The notes below the pieces were generated by a model that was not told where the DNA came from, made no database searches, and saw nothing but the letters and a program-made list of their open reading frames with translations. A DNA stretch of 64,000 nt from LVI-A0039 sp033105485 (GTDB lineage: Bacteria > Bacillota_I > Bacilli_A > UBA3375): positions 1,798,001 to 1,862,000 of the forward strand of contig CP136956.1 of the NCBI GenBank assembly GCA_033105485.1, given 5' to 3'. Made by a program: the position numbers and the translations under genes. Numbering within the stretch: the stretch's first letter is position 1; each line of letters begins with the position of its first letter. Positions 36,155-44,342 of this stretch are shown here, one piece after another.

Positions 36155-36973
36155 ATGAATGGATTACAAGTGTTTATAACAGAACATATATATATAACTG
36201 GACTAGTGGCAGGTCTATTTACATGGGGATTAACGGCACTAGGGGCATCTCTAATTTTCTTTTTTAAGGAAGTTAAACAAGTTGTACTTGACGGAATGTT
36301 AGGATTCGCGGCTGGAGTGATGATAGCTGCTAGTTTCTTCTCGCTAATAATTCCAGCGTTAGATTACGCTGAAGATTTAAATAAACTAAATCCTGTATTA
36401 ATTGTAGTAGCAGGTGTTATGGCTGGAGCATTATTTTTAAGAATGCTTGATCTAGTTACTCCACATTTTCATCCAAACCAAGATTTAGTTGAAGGTACTA
36501 AATCAAAGATGAAACGAACAACCTTATTAGTAATGGCAATCACAATGCATAATATCCCGGAAGGGCTAGCAGTAGGAGTTGCATTTGGTGCATTTGCTGC
36601 AACCGGTGATCCGTTATTACTAGGGCCAGCAATTGCTCTTACGCTTGGTATTGGTATTCAAAACTTTCCAGAAGGTGCTGCTGTTTCATTTCCATTATAT
36701 CGTGAAGGAAAAACTAGAAAACAAAGTTTTATGATGGGACAAATATCAGGGCTTGTTGAGCCAATTGCGATTATTATTGGAATTGCTTTAGTATCACAAA
36801 TGGAAAAGATTCTTGCATTTTCTTTAGCTTTTGCTGCAGGGGCTATGTTGTTTGTAGTAGTCGAAGAATTGATTCCCGAAAGTCAAGCAAAAGAAGAACA
36901 TAGAGAATTGGTGACTATTTTTACAATCATTGGATTATGTGTAATGTTGTCATTAGATGTTTTATTAGGATAG
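36155..36973 (+). CDS. ZIP family metal transporter (ZupT/GufA-like)
   Basis: The start at 36155 follows AAGGAAGGTG. The 272 aa protein has about eight membrane segments. The metal-path signatures are in order: MHNIPEGLAVGVAFG (helix IV) and IQNFPEGAAVSFPLYREG (helix V). The HNIPEG and NFPEG motifs are those of the GufA/ZupT branch, which imports zinc and other divalent metals. A His-rich loop (PHFHPNQD) lies between helices III and IV. No metal regulator is next to it. Confidence 0.9.
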   Translation: MNGLQVFITEHIYITGLVAGLFTWGLTALGASLIFFFKEVKQVVLDGMLGFAAGVMIAASFFSLIIPALDYAEDLNKLNPVLIVVAGVMAGALFLRMLDLVTPHFHPNQDLVEGTKSKMKRTTLLVMAITMHNIPEGLAVGVAFGAFAATGDPLLLGPAIALTLGIGIQNFPEGAAVSFPLYREGKTRKQSFMMGQISGLVEPIAIIIGIALVSQMEKILAFSLAFAAGAMLFVVVEELIPESQAKEEHRELVTIFTIIGLCVMLSLDVLLG

Positions 36974-37050
36974 GCTTAAATGCTTATTCTTTATTATTGA
37001 CATAATCGAAAAAACGATGAAATATATCAAATAGACAAAAGGGAGCTTAT

Positions 37051-37809
37051 ATGATTAAAGTAGATGAAAGTAATATTAAAAGAACAAAACAATTTATTAT
37101 AGAAAATTTAAAAAGAAGTGGATTCATTTATGGAAACTTAAGTGATGCTGCTAGTGAAAATTATATTTATGAACGTGATGGTGAAATATTAGCAATGACT
37201 AATGTAATTGGAAACCAATACTGCACATACTTATTTCCAGAAAATACAAGTATAGAAGTGGTTGAAGACGTAATCAAGTTTATGGTAAAAGTTGAACATC
37301 AAGGTGGAACCGTAACAGGTGATTATTATGATATTATTAGTAAATATTATAATGTACCTAGTAATGCAAGAAACGAAGTTGCGTCATTACAAGTAACAGA
37401 AGCTAACTATAAACTTAATAATGAAGTTAATTATCTAAGTACAAGTGATATTGATAATTACAAGCAATCCTTAGATACTATTAAAGAGTTTGCTCCTCAT
37501 GATTATAAATCAGTTGTAGAGATGTTTGAACGAACACAAGTTACAGCAATAAAAAAAGATAATCAAATAATATCTTCTGCGTGTTTAAGTGCAATCAGTG
37601 ATCGTACAGCAGTAATTACTGGAGTGTTTACGATTGAAGGACATGGAGCTAAGGGATATGCATCTGATTGTGTATCTAAGCTTTTAAACGATTATGCACC
37701 AGGTAGAATAATCTTAATTTTCTTTTCAAACCCAGTAGCAAAGCATGTATATCTTAATCTAGGATTTGAAGTTGATGACAAATTAATAATGTTTAATGAA
37801 ATTAAGTAA
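37051..37809 (+). CDS. GNAT family N-acetyltransferase-like protein
   Basis: The 252 aa protein has a C-terminal half that fits the GNAT fold: strand ITGVFTIEG, then GHGAKGYASDCVSKLL matching the acetyl-CoA motif A, then NPVAKHVYLNLGFE matching motif B. The N-terminal half is less conserved and may be a second, degenerate GNAT domain. Substrate unknown. AGGGAGC precedes the ATG; a terminator follows directly. Confidence 0.75.
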   Translation: MIKVDESNIKRTKQFIIENLKRSGFIYGNLSDAASENYIYERDGEILAMTNVIGNQYCTYLFPENTSIEVVEDVIKFMVKVEHQGGTVTGDYYDIISKYYNVPSNARNEVASLQVTEANYKLNNEVNYLSTSDIDNYKQSLDTIKEFAPHDYKSVVEMFERTQVTAIKKDNQIISSACLSAISDRTAVITGVFTIEGHGAKGYASDCVSKLLNDYAPGRIILIFFSNPVAKHVYLNLGFEVDDKLIMFNEIK

Positions 37810-37837
37810 TATGATAAAACTATCATATTGCTTTTTC
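37808..37837 (+). terminator. Intrinsic terminator after GNAT gene
   Basis: AATATGATA and TATCATATT form a 9 bp stem with an AAAC loop, then GCTTTTTC. The stop codon lies at the base of the 5' arm. Confidence 0.8.
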
Positions 37838-37845
37838 TTATGTCG

Positions 37846-37854
37846 TGTTATAAT
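37846..37854 (+). promoter_or_regulatory. Extended -10 promoter of the 37887-39355 pair
   Basis: TGT directly before TATAAT, 33 bp before the ATG at 37887. Confidence 0.6.
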
Positions 37855-37886
37855 ATACAAGTAAAAAATAAGACTTTTGGAGAGCA

Positions 37887-38363
37887 ATGAACAAGAAAAT
37901 TATTACAAATATCGATACTAATTTAATCACTTATGCATATGAGCAATTATCAGAGCAAGCAGTAGTAAAAAATGAATTATTTATTAAAGAGTTAGTTGAA
38001 ACAATTAAGGGGAATGAATTATATTCTTCAAGTGAAAATACTTTAAAGTTAAATCAGCTAACTAAACTAGAAAAGCAGTTACAAGACCTATTTGATGAGT
38101 TAGAAGTATCTAACATTGATGATATTAAACGCCTAATTATTCAACTTGATAAACAAATAACGATTAAAGAAAATGAAAATATCCAAGTGCAACAAGAGGC
38201 AGAAAAATATCAACAAGAGCAGCAAGAGAAATACGCAGATCACACACAAGAATTGCAAGCTAAAATAGAAAAGTTAGAAAAAGAACGTGATCTATTTGAA
38301 CGAAAATACTTAGGTCAAAAAAATCGAAAAGTTATTAGATTCATTGATAAGGTGGCAAGATAG
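37887..38363 (+). CDS. Unknown coiled-coil protein
   Basis: I do not recognise it. The 158 aa product is helical and charged; residues about 85-145 form a Gln/Glu/Lys-rich coiled coil, followed by a basic tail (GQKNRKVIRFIDKVAR). No signal peptide or membrane segment. It overlaps the next gene by one base (TAGTG), so the two are coupled and probably act together. Confidence 0.65.
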   Translation: MNKKIITNIDTNLITYAYEQLSEQAVVKNELFIKELVETIKGNELYSSSENTLKLNQLTKLEKQLQDLFDELEVSNIDDIKRLIIQLDKQITIKENENIQVQQEAEKYQQEQQEKYADHTQELQAKIEKLEKERDLFERKYLGQKNRKVIRFIDKVAR

Positions 38364-39355
38364 TGAAAAATCCAATTTTACTTAAGATTAATCAGTCTAA
38401 TATAAACCTTGATTACGAAGGACTATATTTATGTGTATTTATAAATTGTCAATTAACACCTAAACTTACGATTGAGCTGAATAAGTTATCAGTGAATAAT
38501 AAACTTAAAATATTTAAAGCTGATGCTAATAAATATTCGAAACCTCATTTAAAAAAAGAACAAGAAACAATTTATAAGCAAATTCAAAATAATGAAGAAC
38601 CAGAGTTATTATTCTACTCAAACTTTGATCCTAAATTAAGTGAATATGATAATTACTTAGGTTTAAAGTCAAAATTAGTAGTTGCAAAAGATATAGATCA
38701 GATTTGTCAAAATCTAAATGATGCTTATAAAACAAAATCAGAACACAAGTTTGTAATTGAGTTTAAGACTGAAGGTTCAGAACAAATGATAAATGATGTT
38801 ACTAAATTGCATCAATATATCAATGCAATGTCTGTAGTTTATACTGATCAAAAATCTAAATTATTTACTTGTTCAAACCAATTATCTGATGGAGATCAAA
38901 TAATTTCAAAATCTAGCAATGATGTTAAATATAGTTATTTCTTTATACCGCGTAGTAATAGTTATCAATTACCTCAAAAAGTTTTATTAATAAATAGTGA
39001 TAATATTCTAAATTATACGAAGTACCATATGAGTAAAAATTATATTGTAGCACCGAGTCAAGAAATCCAAGAAAGTACATACTTGAATAAAATGACAAAT
39101 ACATATAACATAACAAAATTAGAACAACTTAATGTCGGTGACCATTTATTCTACAATCAAAATATTCAGCCAAAAGTAATTATATCTTTAGTAGAAGATT
39201 TTAATAACTTAGAAATTTGTACTTTGGAAAATAATAAAGAAGTAGTAGTAACTGAGTTAATCAAAAATACAGAAGCATATAATCAATTTATTTTATGCTA
39301 TAAAACTGATTTATATAATAATCACTATAATCCAATTAGTGATATGATTAAGTAG
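38363..39355 (+). CDS. Unknown 330 aa protein, partner of upstream coiled-coil gene
   Basis: GTG start overlapping the previous stop by one base. I see no family motif. The sequence is Asn/Lys/Tyr rich, with no membrane segment or signal. It alternates strand-like and helix-like stretches. The middle looks like a glycosyltransferase-free, mixed alpha/beta region, but this is weak. The TAG stop is inside the following terminator stem. The pair sits just before a tRNA gene, a common boundary between core and variable DNA. Confidence 0.6.
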   Translation: MKNPILLKINQSNINLDYEGLYLCVFINCQLTPKLTIELNKLSVNNKLKIFKADANKYSKPHLKKEQETIYKQIQNNEEPELLFYSNFDPKLSEYDNYLGLKSKLVVAKDIDQICQNLNDAYKTKSEHKFVIEFKTEGSEQMINDVTKLHQYINAMSVVYTDQKSKLFTCSNQLSDGDQIISKSSNDVKYSYFFIPRSNSYQLPQKVLLINSDNILNYTKYHMSKNYIVAPSQEIQESTYLNKMTNTYNITKLEQLNVGDHLFYNQNIQPKVIISLVEDFNNLEICTLENNKEVVVTELIKNTEAYNQFILCYKTDLYNNHYNPISDMIK

Positions 39356-39376
39356 GATAATGTTCCTACTTTTTTT
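39351..39376 (+). terminator. Intrinsic terminator after 38363-39355
   Basis: AGTAGGA and TCCTACT form a 7 bp stem with a 6-nt loop and seven T. It overlaps the stop codon of the upstream gene. Confidence 0.88.
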
Positions 39377-39399
39377 AATCAATTTATTTTAAAATACAC

Positions 39400-39428
39400 T
39401 TGACAAACGTATGATATCTTGTTATAAT
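39400..39428 (+). promoter_or_regulatory. Consensus sigma-70 promoter of tRNA-Leu
   Basis: Perfect TTGACA and TATAAT separated by 17 bp, with TGT before the -10 box. It is the strongest promoter in the window and lies 13 bp before the tRNA. Confidence 0.93.
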
Positions 39429-39441
39429 ACTTTATGTAAAT

Positions 39442-39526
39442 GCGGATGTGGCGGAATTGGCAGACGCGCTAGACTTAGGATCTAGTACCGTAAGGTGTGG
39501 GGGTTCGACTCCCTTCATCCGTACCA
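39442..39526 (+). tRNA. tRNA-Leu (UAG anticodon), CCA encoded
   Basis: An 85-nt class II tRNA. The acceptor arms are GCGGATG and CATCCGT, followed by A and an encoded CCA. The anticodon stem CTAGA / TCTAG encloses CTTAGGA, giving anticodon TAG (CUN leucine). A long variable arm and GGTTCGACTCC T-arm follow. It has its own promoter and terminator, so it is a single-gene unit. Confidence 0.95.
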
Positions 39527-39536
39527 TTTATATTTA

Positions 39537-39588
39537 AACTTCTTAATGAAGCATTCTCCACAGAGTGTTTCACTAAGAAGTTTTTTTT
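39537..39588 (+). terminator. Strong intrinsic terminator after tRNA-Leu
   Basis: AACTTCTTA and TAAGAAGTT form the outer stem, a roughly 10 bp inner stem follows, and the structure ends in eight T. Confidence 0.88.
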
Positions 39589-39631
39589 ACATAATCTATG
39601 GTCAAAGATGTTATCGATTAATTGAAGATTA

Positions 39632-39645
39632 TTACATTATTGTAA
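39632..39645 (+). promoter_or_regulatory. Operator-like inverted repeat upstream of the epimerase gene
   Basis: TTACA-TTAT-TGTAA, a perfect 5 bp inverted repeat. The longer segment around it (ATTAC..TATTGTAACAA) recurs before the glycosyltransferase gene at 41044. The shared site suggests one regulator for both; the candidates in the window are the winged-helix proteins at 34659 and 43665. Confidence 0.5.
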
Positions 39646-39714
39646 CAAGTTTAATTTACCGATAATGATAAAATTGTTCCATGAATATTTAATATATTCA
39701 AAAAAAGGAGCAAT

Positions 39715-40806
39715 ATGAAAAAATTAATGTTTATATTTGGTACAAGACCAGAATTTATAAAAGTTTATCCAGTAATTGTCGAAGCAAAGAGCCAAGGAAA
39801 TGAATGTATAATTGTCAATACTGGACAGCACTTGGAAATGCTTAATGAACTTTTAGAATATTTTCAAATAACGGTGGATTATGATCTTAAAATAATGAAA
39901 GAATGTAATGGTATTTCAGATATTACTAGTAATGCCTTACATGGTATAGATAAAATTATTAAAGTTGAATCTCCAGATGTTGTTTTTGTACATGGTGATA
40001 CCTCAAGTACACTTGCTGGTGCATTGGGAGCGTTTAATAATAATGTGAAGCTTGCACATATTGAAGCTGGTTTAAGAACATATAATCTACAAGCACCATT
40101 TCCCGAGGAAGCTAATCGTCAAATGGTAAGTTTAATTGCAGACTATAATTTTGCACCAACAGAAACTAGTCGCTATAACCTTCTATCCGAAGGTAAAAAA
40201 ATAGACTCTATTTACGTTGTTGGTAATACAGTTATTGATATGCTTAGATATACAATAAAACCATCATTTACACATTCTATACTTGAGTGGGAACCTGAAA
40301 AAAAATTAATACTAATGACAGTACATCGTCGTGAAAATTTGAATGAATTAGATGAACTATTTGAAACAATAAATGAAATTGCAATAAAATATCATAATAA
40401 TTACAAAATTGTTTATCCAATTCATAGGAACCCCGAAATAAGAAAAAAGGCCAATGAAATTTTAACAAGTAGTAATGTAAAAATTGTTGAACCTTTAGAT
40501 ACAGTGAATTTTCATAATATAATGAAACATACACATCTAATATTGACAGATAGTGGTGGCATTCAAGAAGAGGCCCCAAGTTTGGGAATTCCTGTTCTTG
40601 TTCTACGTGATACAACAGAACGACCAGAAGGGGTAAAGGCGGGGACATTAAGACTTGTTGGTACAGATAAAAACAGTATTATAGATGCTGTAGAATTAAT
40701 ATTAGAAAATCAAATTGAATATAACAAAATGAGCGAAGCATCCAACCCATTTGGAAACGGTGCAAGTTCAAAGCAAATAATAGATATTATCAATGATGAA
40801 AAATAA
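39715..40806 (+). CDS. wecB: UDP-N-acetylglucosamine 2-epimerase (non-hydrolysing)
   Basis: Interconverts UDP-GlcNAc and UDP-ManNAc in the cytoplasm. The 363 aa product has the WecB/MnaA fold landmarks: FGTRPEFIKVYPV start, HGDTSST near 94, HIEAGLRTY near 114, PEE.NR after it, the catalytic-region TVHRREN near 204 and TDSGGIQEEAPSLG near 281. Full length. Its neighbour is a processive glycosyltransferase, so UDP-ManNAc may be the polymer precursor. No UDP-ManNAc dehydrogenase is nearby, so I do not expect ManNAc-uronic acid from this locus. Confidence 0.93.
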   Translation: MKKLMFIFGTRPEFIKVYPVIVEAKSQGNECIIVNTGQHLEMLNELLEYFQITVDYDLKIMKECNGISDITSNALHGIDKIIKVESPDVVFVHGDTSSTLAGALGAFNNNVKLAHIEAGLRTYNLQAPFPEEANRQMVSLIADYNFAPTETSRYNLLSEGKKIDSIYVVGNTVIDMLRYTIKPSFTHSILEWEPEKKLILMTVHRRENLNELDELFETINEIAIKYHNNYKIVYPIHRNPEIRKKANEILTSSNVKIVEPLDTVNFHNIMKHTHLILTDSGGIQEEAPSLGIPVLVLRDTTERPEGVKAGTLRLVGTDKNSIIDAVELILENQIEYNKMSEASNPFGNGASSKQIIDIINDEK

Positions 40807-40987
40807 AGTGTGAGTAAATTAGGACATTTTATACTTAGAAATTGATACATAATTAAAATGTATATCAATGTATTACATGGATATATCTACCATAACTATT
40901 ACTGTTTTCTAAAAAGTATTATCCAAATGAATAACCCCCACGGTTAAAAATTAAATATTTTACTAATAAAAGTATTAGTTATAAAAG

Positions 40988-41017
40988 AAGCTTCTCAATT
41001 ATGTTGAGAGGCTTTTT
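40988..41017 (+). terminator. Intrinsic terminator in the epimerase-glycosyltransferase gap
   Basis: AAGCTTCTCAA pairs with TTGAGAGGCTT around a short loop, then a short T run. Confidence 0.75.
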
Positions 41018-41043
41018 GTAATTTTCCAAAAATGTGGCAAATA

Positions 41044-41091
41044 TTACCGTATTGTAACAAAGTTTGTCAAAAGGTTATGGTAGGATATAAA
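41044..41091 (+). promoter_or_regulatory. Operator-like site and promoter of the glycosyltransferase gene
   Basis: TTAC-N6-GTAA (41044-41057) lies 7 bp before a TTGTCA (41064-41069) that is 16 bp from TATAAA (41086-41091). An inverted repeat just upstream of a poor -35 box is a typical activator arrangement. TTGTAACAAAG and TTTGTCAAAAG also form loose 11-bp direct repeats, as OmpR-family proteins like. Confidence 0.5.
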
Positions 41092-41158
41092 ATGTATAGA
41101 ATTGTATCTTGCTAAGTATGTGGTAATTTACAAAAATTTAATTTGTGGGGGATTAATA

Positions 41159-43591
41159 ATGAATACTTTATTTACATCCAAGCGTGTTTTTTCAATGTTG
41201 ATATTCGTTATATTATTTAATTTTACGGATATACTAACAATATTAAATACTAAAAATAACATAGATCTAGCTGTACTAATATTAATATTAGTTCCCAGTT
41301 GTTACGTATTATTTCAGTTAAATAAGTGTAGTGATAAGTTTCCGTTTTACATTAATTGGTTAGCAATAGTTTCAGCAATATTTTACATTAGTTATAAATT
41401 AGTTGATGTGCTTATTACGACTGTATCCTTGCTATTTGGAGAATACAATTTATATGGTATATATCAGAATAGGTTTTGGCTATTTATTCTTATTTGTCTA
41501 ATAATTATACTATTTCGTTACTTTAGTAAGAGTGTTGTATTTAATAAAAATATTATATTATTATTATTTACTATGACAGTAATATTATTAACATACTCTG
41601 CATTAAATATATTACTTGGATCAAATGTTACTATTGATTTAGTTAGTTATGATTCTAGTTACACAAACCTGTTAAGTATGTTTTTTCCATTATTATATTT
41701 ATGTTTGTATAAACACGAACAAACAACGTTAAAGCAAAGTTTATGTAACTCAGTAATAGGTTATATAGTAGTGGTATGTATTTTAATGTTAATAGGCAAT
41801 GTTGTTACGGTTGATGATACTAATGTAATGTTACCCAATACAGCATTTATTCACTTTGTTAAAGATAACACCAATTTATTATTGGCTATATTAATATACG
41901 CAGTTAGTATCTCTATTGAAGTATTAAAGATTGGTATAGTTTGTGAGTTAGCATTTGGTAGTATAGAAAATAATGATAACACTAGTGGTATAAGCTTAAT
42001 ATTATTTATAGTATTAATGCTTAGTGCTCAGTATTTAGTAATTGAGCAATTTACAAATAATTTATGGATGATGAAAAATGTTTTACAAATGTTTTATATT
42101 GCTTCAAATATCATATTTCTTATTGTGTTATCAAGTTATGGGATGTATCTGTGTTTTAAACAGTATATGAGGCCGTTTCAAAAATCATTATTATTAATAT
42201 TTGGAACTTTTCCAATAATTCTATGCATATTTTATTTGGCATATATCAAAAGTCCATTATACTTAGTTTTCAATACTACCATTCACGACTTAAATGTAAT
42301 ATTTTATCTATTTTCAATAATTGTCTTACTTTTCTATACAATAGAAACAATAGTGCTCTTATATGCTTATCGAAAGCGAAAGTATACTAATGATATAAGT
42401 GAGAATGGCGAAGCGGTTAATGACCTTGATATATTTGTCTTAATTCCATGCATGAACGAAGGACTTGTAATAAATAAAACACTTAGAAGTCTATGTAATA
42501 ACCAATATAAAAATTTAAATATTTATGTAATTGATGATGCTAGTAGTGATAACACCCTATTTGAGGTTGCAAAATGTGCAGATATAAGAAAACATGTTTT
42601 AAAAAGATGTAAACCAAATGCACAAGATGGAAAAGGAGAAGCCTTAAATTGGGCATACTATCAATTACTAACTGTTATTAATGATCGAAAACTAAATTAT
42701 GAGGAAGTTCTTATAACAATTATTGATGCAGATACCGAAGTTGAACCAGATTATTTTGAAAAAGTGAATAAGGTATTTAAATCAGACACTAAAATAACAG
42801 GACTCCAGTCGAAAGTTAGGGTAGTAGAGCTAGGCGCAGATAGTGCTCAAGATTTGGAGTTTGCTCAAATAATTAATTCTATGCAATCATTGCGAAACAT
42901 AACGGATACAGTTGCATTTGGTGGTAATGGGCAATTTTGTAGATTATCAATTCTTGAAAAATTAGAGGAGAAGCCATGGAGTAAATCTTTAGTTGAAGAT
43001 TTTGACTTATCAACAAGACTTTATTTAAAACTAGGAGATCAAATTCATAATGTTCAATATGATGATATTTATATAAAACAATCAGGTATTGTCAATGATG
43101 TACCTGCACTTGTTAAACAACGAGTACGCTGGGCTCAAGGAAATGTCCAATCATTTAAATATTTTAAACAAATTATAAAATCTAATAAATTAAAAAAAAT
43201 CCAGAAAGTTGAGTTATGTGCAACTTTAATAAAACCATGGCTTATGGCTATTGAATATTCAATCTTAATCTATACCTTAATATTAATAGTTGATGTACTA
43301 CTATTTGAAGGTTTTACCAGAATGCTTATATTAGTCCTAGTATTGTTTATAGCTATGTGTACATATATATTATTTATTAATTTCATCTGGTCTATTTTAT
43401 ACAATAAGGAAAAAAATGCAAAACTTAAATTTACTAAAACAGTATCCGACACATATTACTTAACTAAATTTTTATTTACTTTAACCCAAATTTATCCTCA
43501 ATCAATATTGCGTCATTTTAAAAGAGATAATACATGGGATAAAACTTCTCGACAACAAAAGCCAGATACACATCAAACTGGAATTACATAG
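41159..43591 (+). CDS. Large membrane processive family-2 glycosyltransferase (polysaccharide synthase)
   Basis: The ATG at 41159 follows GGGGGATT. The 810 aa product has two halves. Residues 1 to about 415 are a block of about 11 membrane helices with no match I recognise. Residues about 425-720 are a GT2 domain: D-D in IDDASS, D523-A-D525, GGNGQF, E613-D614 and Q654-RVRW658. That D,D,D,QxxRW set marks processive synthases such as BcsA, HasA and IcaA. Three or so membrane helices follow, then a basic tail. It should polymerise a sugar nucleotide and push the chain out. The nearby epimerase suggests UDP-ManNAc or UDP-GlcNAc as donor. Confidence 0.88.
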   Translation: MNTLFTSKRVFSMLIFVILFNFTDILTILNTKNNIDLAVLILILVPSCYVLFQLNKCSDKFPFYINWLAIVSAIFYISYKLVDVLITTVSLLFGEYNLYGIYQNRFWLFILICLIIILFRYFSKSVVFNKNIILLLFTMTVILLTYSALNILLGSNVTIDLVSYDSSYTNLLSMFFPLLYLCLYKHEQTTLKQSLCNSVIGYIVVVCILMLIGNVVTVDDTNVMLPNTAFIHFVKDNTNLLLAILIYAVSISIEVLKIGIVCELAFGSIENNDNTSGISLILFIVLMLSAQYLVIEQFTNNLWMMKNVLQMFYIASNIIFLIVLSSYGMYLCFKQYMRPFQKSLLLIFGTFPIILCIFYLAYIKSPLYLVFNTTIHDLNVIFYLFSIIVLLFYTIETIVLLYAYRKRKYTNDISENGEAVNDLDIFVLIPCMNEGLVINKTLRSLCNNQYKNLNIYVIDDASSDNTLFEVAKCADIRKHVLKRCKPNAQDGKGEALNWAYYQLLTVINDRKLNYEEVLITIIDADTEVEPDYFEKVNKVFKSDTKITGLQSKVRVVELGADSAQDLEFAQIINSMQSLRNITDTVAFGGNGQFCRLSILEKLEEKPWSKSLVEDFDLSTRLYLKLGDQIHNVQYDDIYIKQSGIVNDVPALVKQRVRWAQGNVQSFKYFKQIIKSNKLKKIQKVELCATLIKPWLMAIEYSILIYTLILIVDVLLFEGFTRMLILVLVLFIAMCTYILFINFIWSILYNKEKNAKLKFTKTVSDTYYLTKFLFTLTQIYPQSILRHFKRDNTWDKTSRQQKPDTHQTGIT

Positions 43592-43606
43592 AGTAATTTA
43601 TAGTTT
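43575..43606 (+). terminator. Weak hairpin after the glycosyltransferase gene
   Basis: AATTAC / GTAATT inner stem with AAACT / AGTTT outer pairs, overlapping the stop codon. The T run is short. Confidence 0.35.
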
Positions 43607-43664
43607 ATTTCGTTAAAATTCCAAAGAATATTGTGTTAGGATTTAAACATGCTAGGAGAAGGTT

Positions 43665-44336
43665 ATGGAGAATAAATTTAAAATACTAATAATAGATCCC
43701 AATTTCGATTATTGGAATACATTAAAAGAGCAAGATGATTGGAATATAAAATTTGATATATGTTTTACGAAAAATAAATTAATAACATACTTAGCGGATA
43801 ATGTTTATTCAATGATTGTTGCTAATTTAGATTATTACAATTGCGAGTTAATTAATAGCCGTTATAGTTCGTTACGTTCGATATTTGAAGGACCTATTAT
43901 ATTTTTAAGTGAGGAAACAACAGCATGTCAACGTATTAATTGGATGGGGATGGGGATATATGACATCTGGTCTAAACAAATTCATTATCAAGAATTACAA
44001 CTTAAAATTATTAGGATTGGTGAATTAGAGATTAATAAATACACATATGAAATTGCAGGCTATATAATTAATGAACAAAAGCAAACAATTATATTTAAAG
44101 GTAAGAAACTAAAACTTGCTCCAAAGCCATATAAACTATTGATTTATTTAATATCAAATCCTAATGTAGATTTAAACCGCGAACAATTGCTAAAAGATGT
44201 ATGGAATTATAATGTAACAGCAGGTGAAAGGGTAGTAGATAAAAATATAAATACTCTGAGGAAAATCACTAATGATTCACGTATAAAGTCAGTATATGGT
44301 TCTGGTTATAAATTTGAAAATGAAAATAAGGAATGA
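43665..44336 (+). CDS. Second orphan winged-helix regulator with degenerate receiver
   Basis: The 223 aa protein has an OmpR-type DNA-binding domain at about 120-223 (LAPKPYKLLIYLI, LNREQLLKDVWNY, RVVDKNINTLRKI, VYGSGYKF). The N-terminal 110 residues have receiver-like layout: a D-P-N-F-D start and a strand SMIVANLDYYN, where D59-like Asp could be the phosphosite, but the acid pair is imperfect. No kinase is next to it. It lies between the polysaccharide synthase and an SpaA surface protein, so envelope control is a fair inference. It ends 6 bp before the surface-protein gene. Confidence 0.82.
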   Translation: MENKFKILIIDPNFDYWNTLKEQDDWNIKFDICFTKNKLITYLADNVYSMIVANLDYYNCELINSRYSSLRSIFEGPIIFLSEETTACQRINWMGMGIYDIWSKQIHYQELQLKIIRIGELEINKYTYEIAGYIINEQKQTIIFKGKKLKLAPKPYKLLIYLISNPNVDLNREQLLKDVWNYNVTAGERVVDKNINTLRKITNDSRIKSVYGSGYKFENENKE

Positions 44337-44342
44337 GGTTTT

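Larger units (their letters stand above)
40807..41158 (+). other. Intergenic region before the glycosyltransferase gene
   Basis: This 352 bp stretch has no credible gene. It holds an unremarkable AT-rich segment to about 40985, a terminator, an operator-like inverted repeat, a promoter and a leader of about 60 nt ending in a GGGGG ribosome site. Confidence 0.6.

Noticed and set aside
40277..40648. Minus-strand frame of 123 codons inside the epimerase gene
   Set aside because: Opposite a well-conserved enzyme, Leu/His/Phe-rich with no recognisable feature.
41102..41158. TTG start 19 codons upstream for the glycosyltransferase
   Set aside because: It lies only 11 bp after the -10 box and lacks a ribosome site; the ATG at 41159 follows GGGGGATT.
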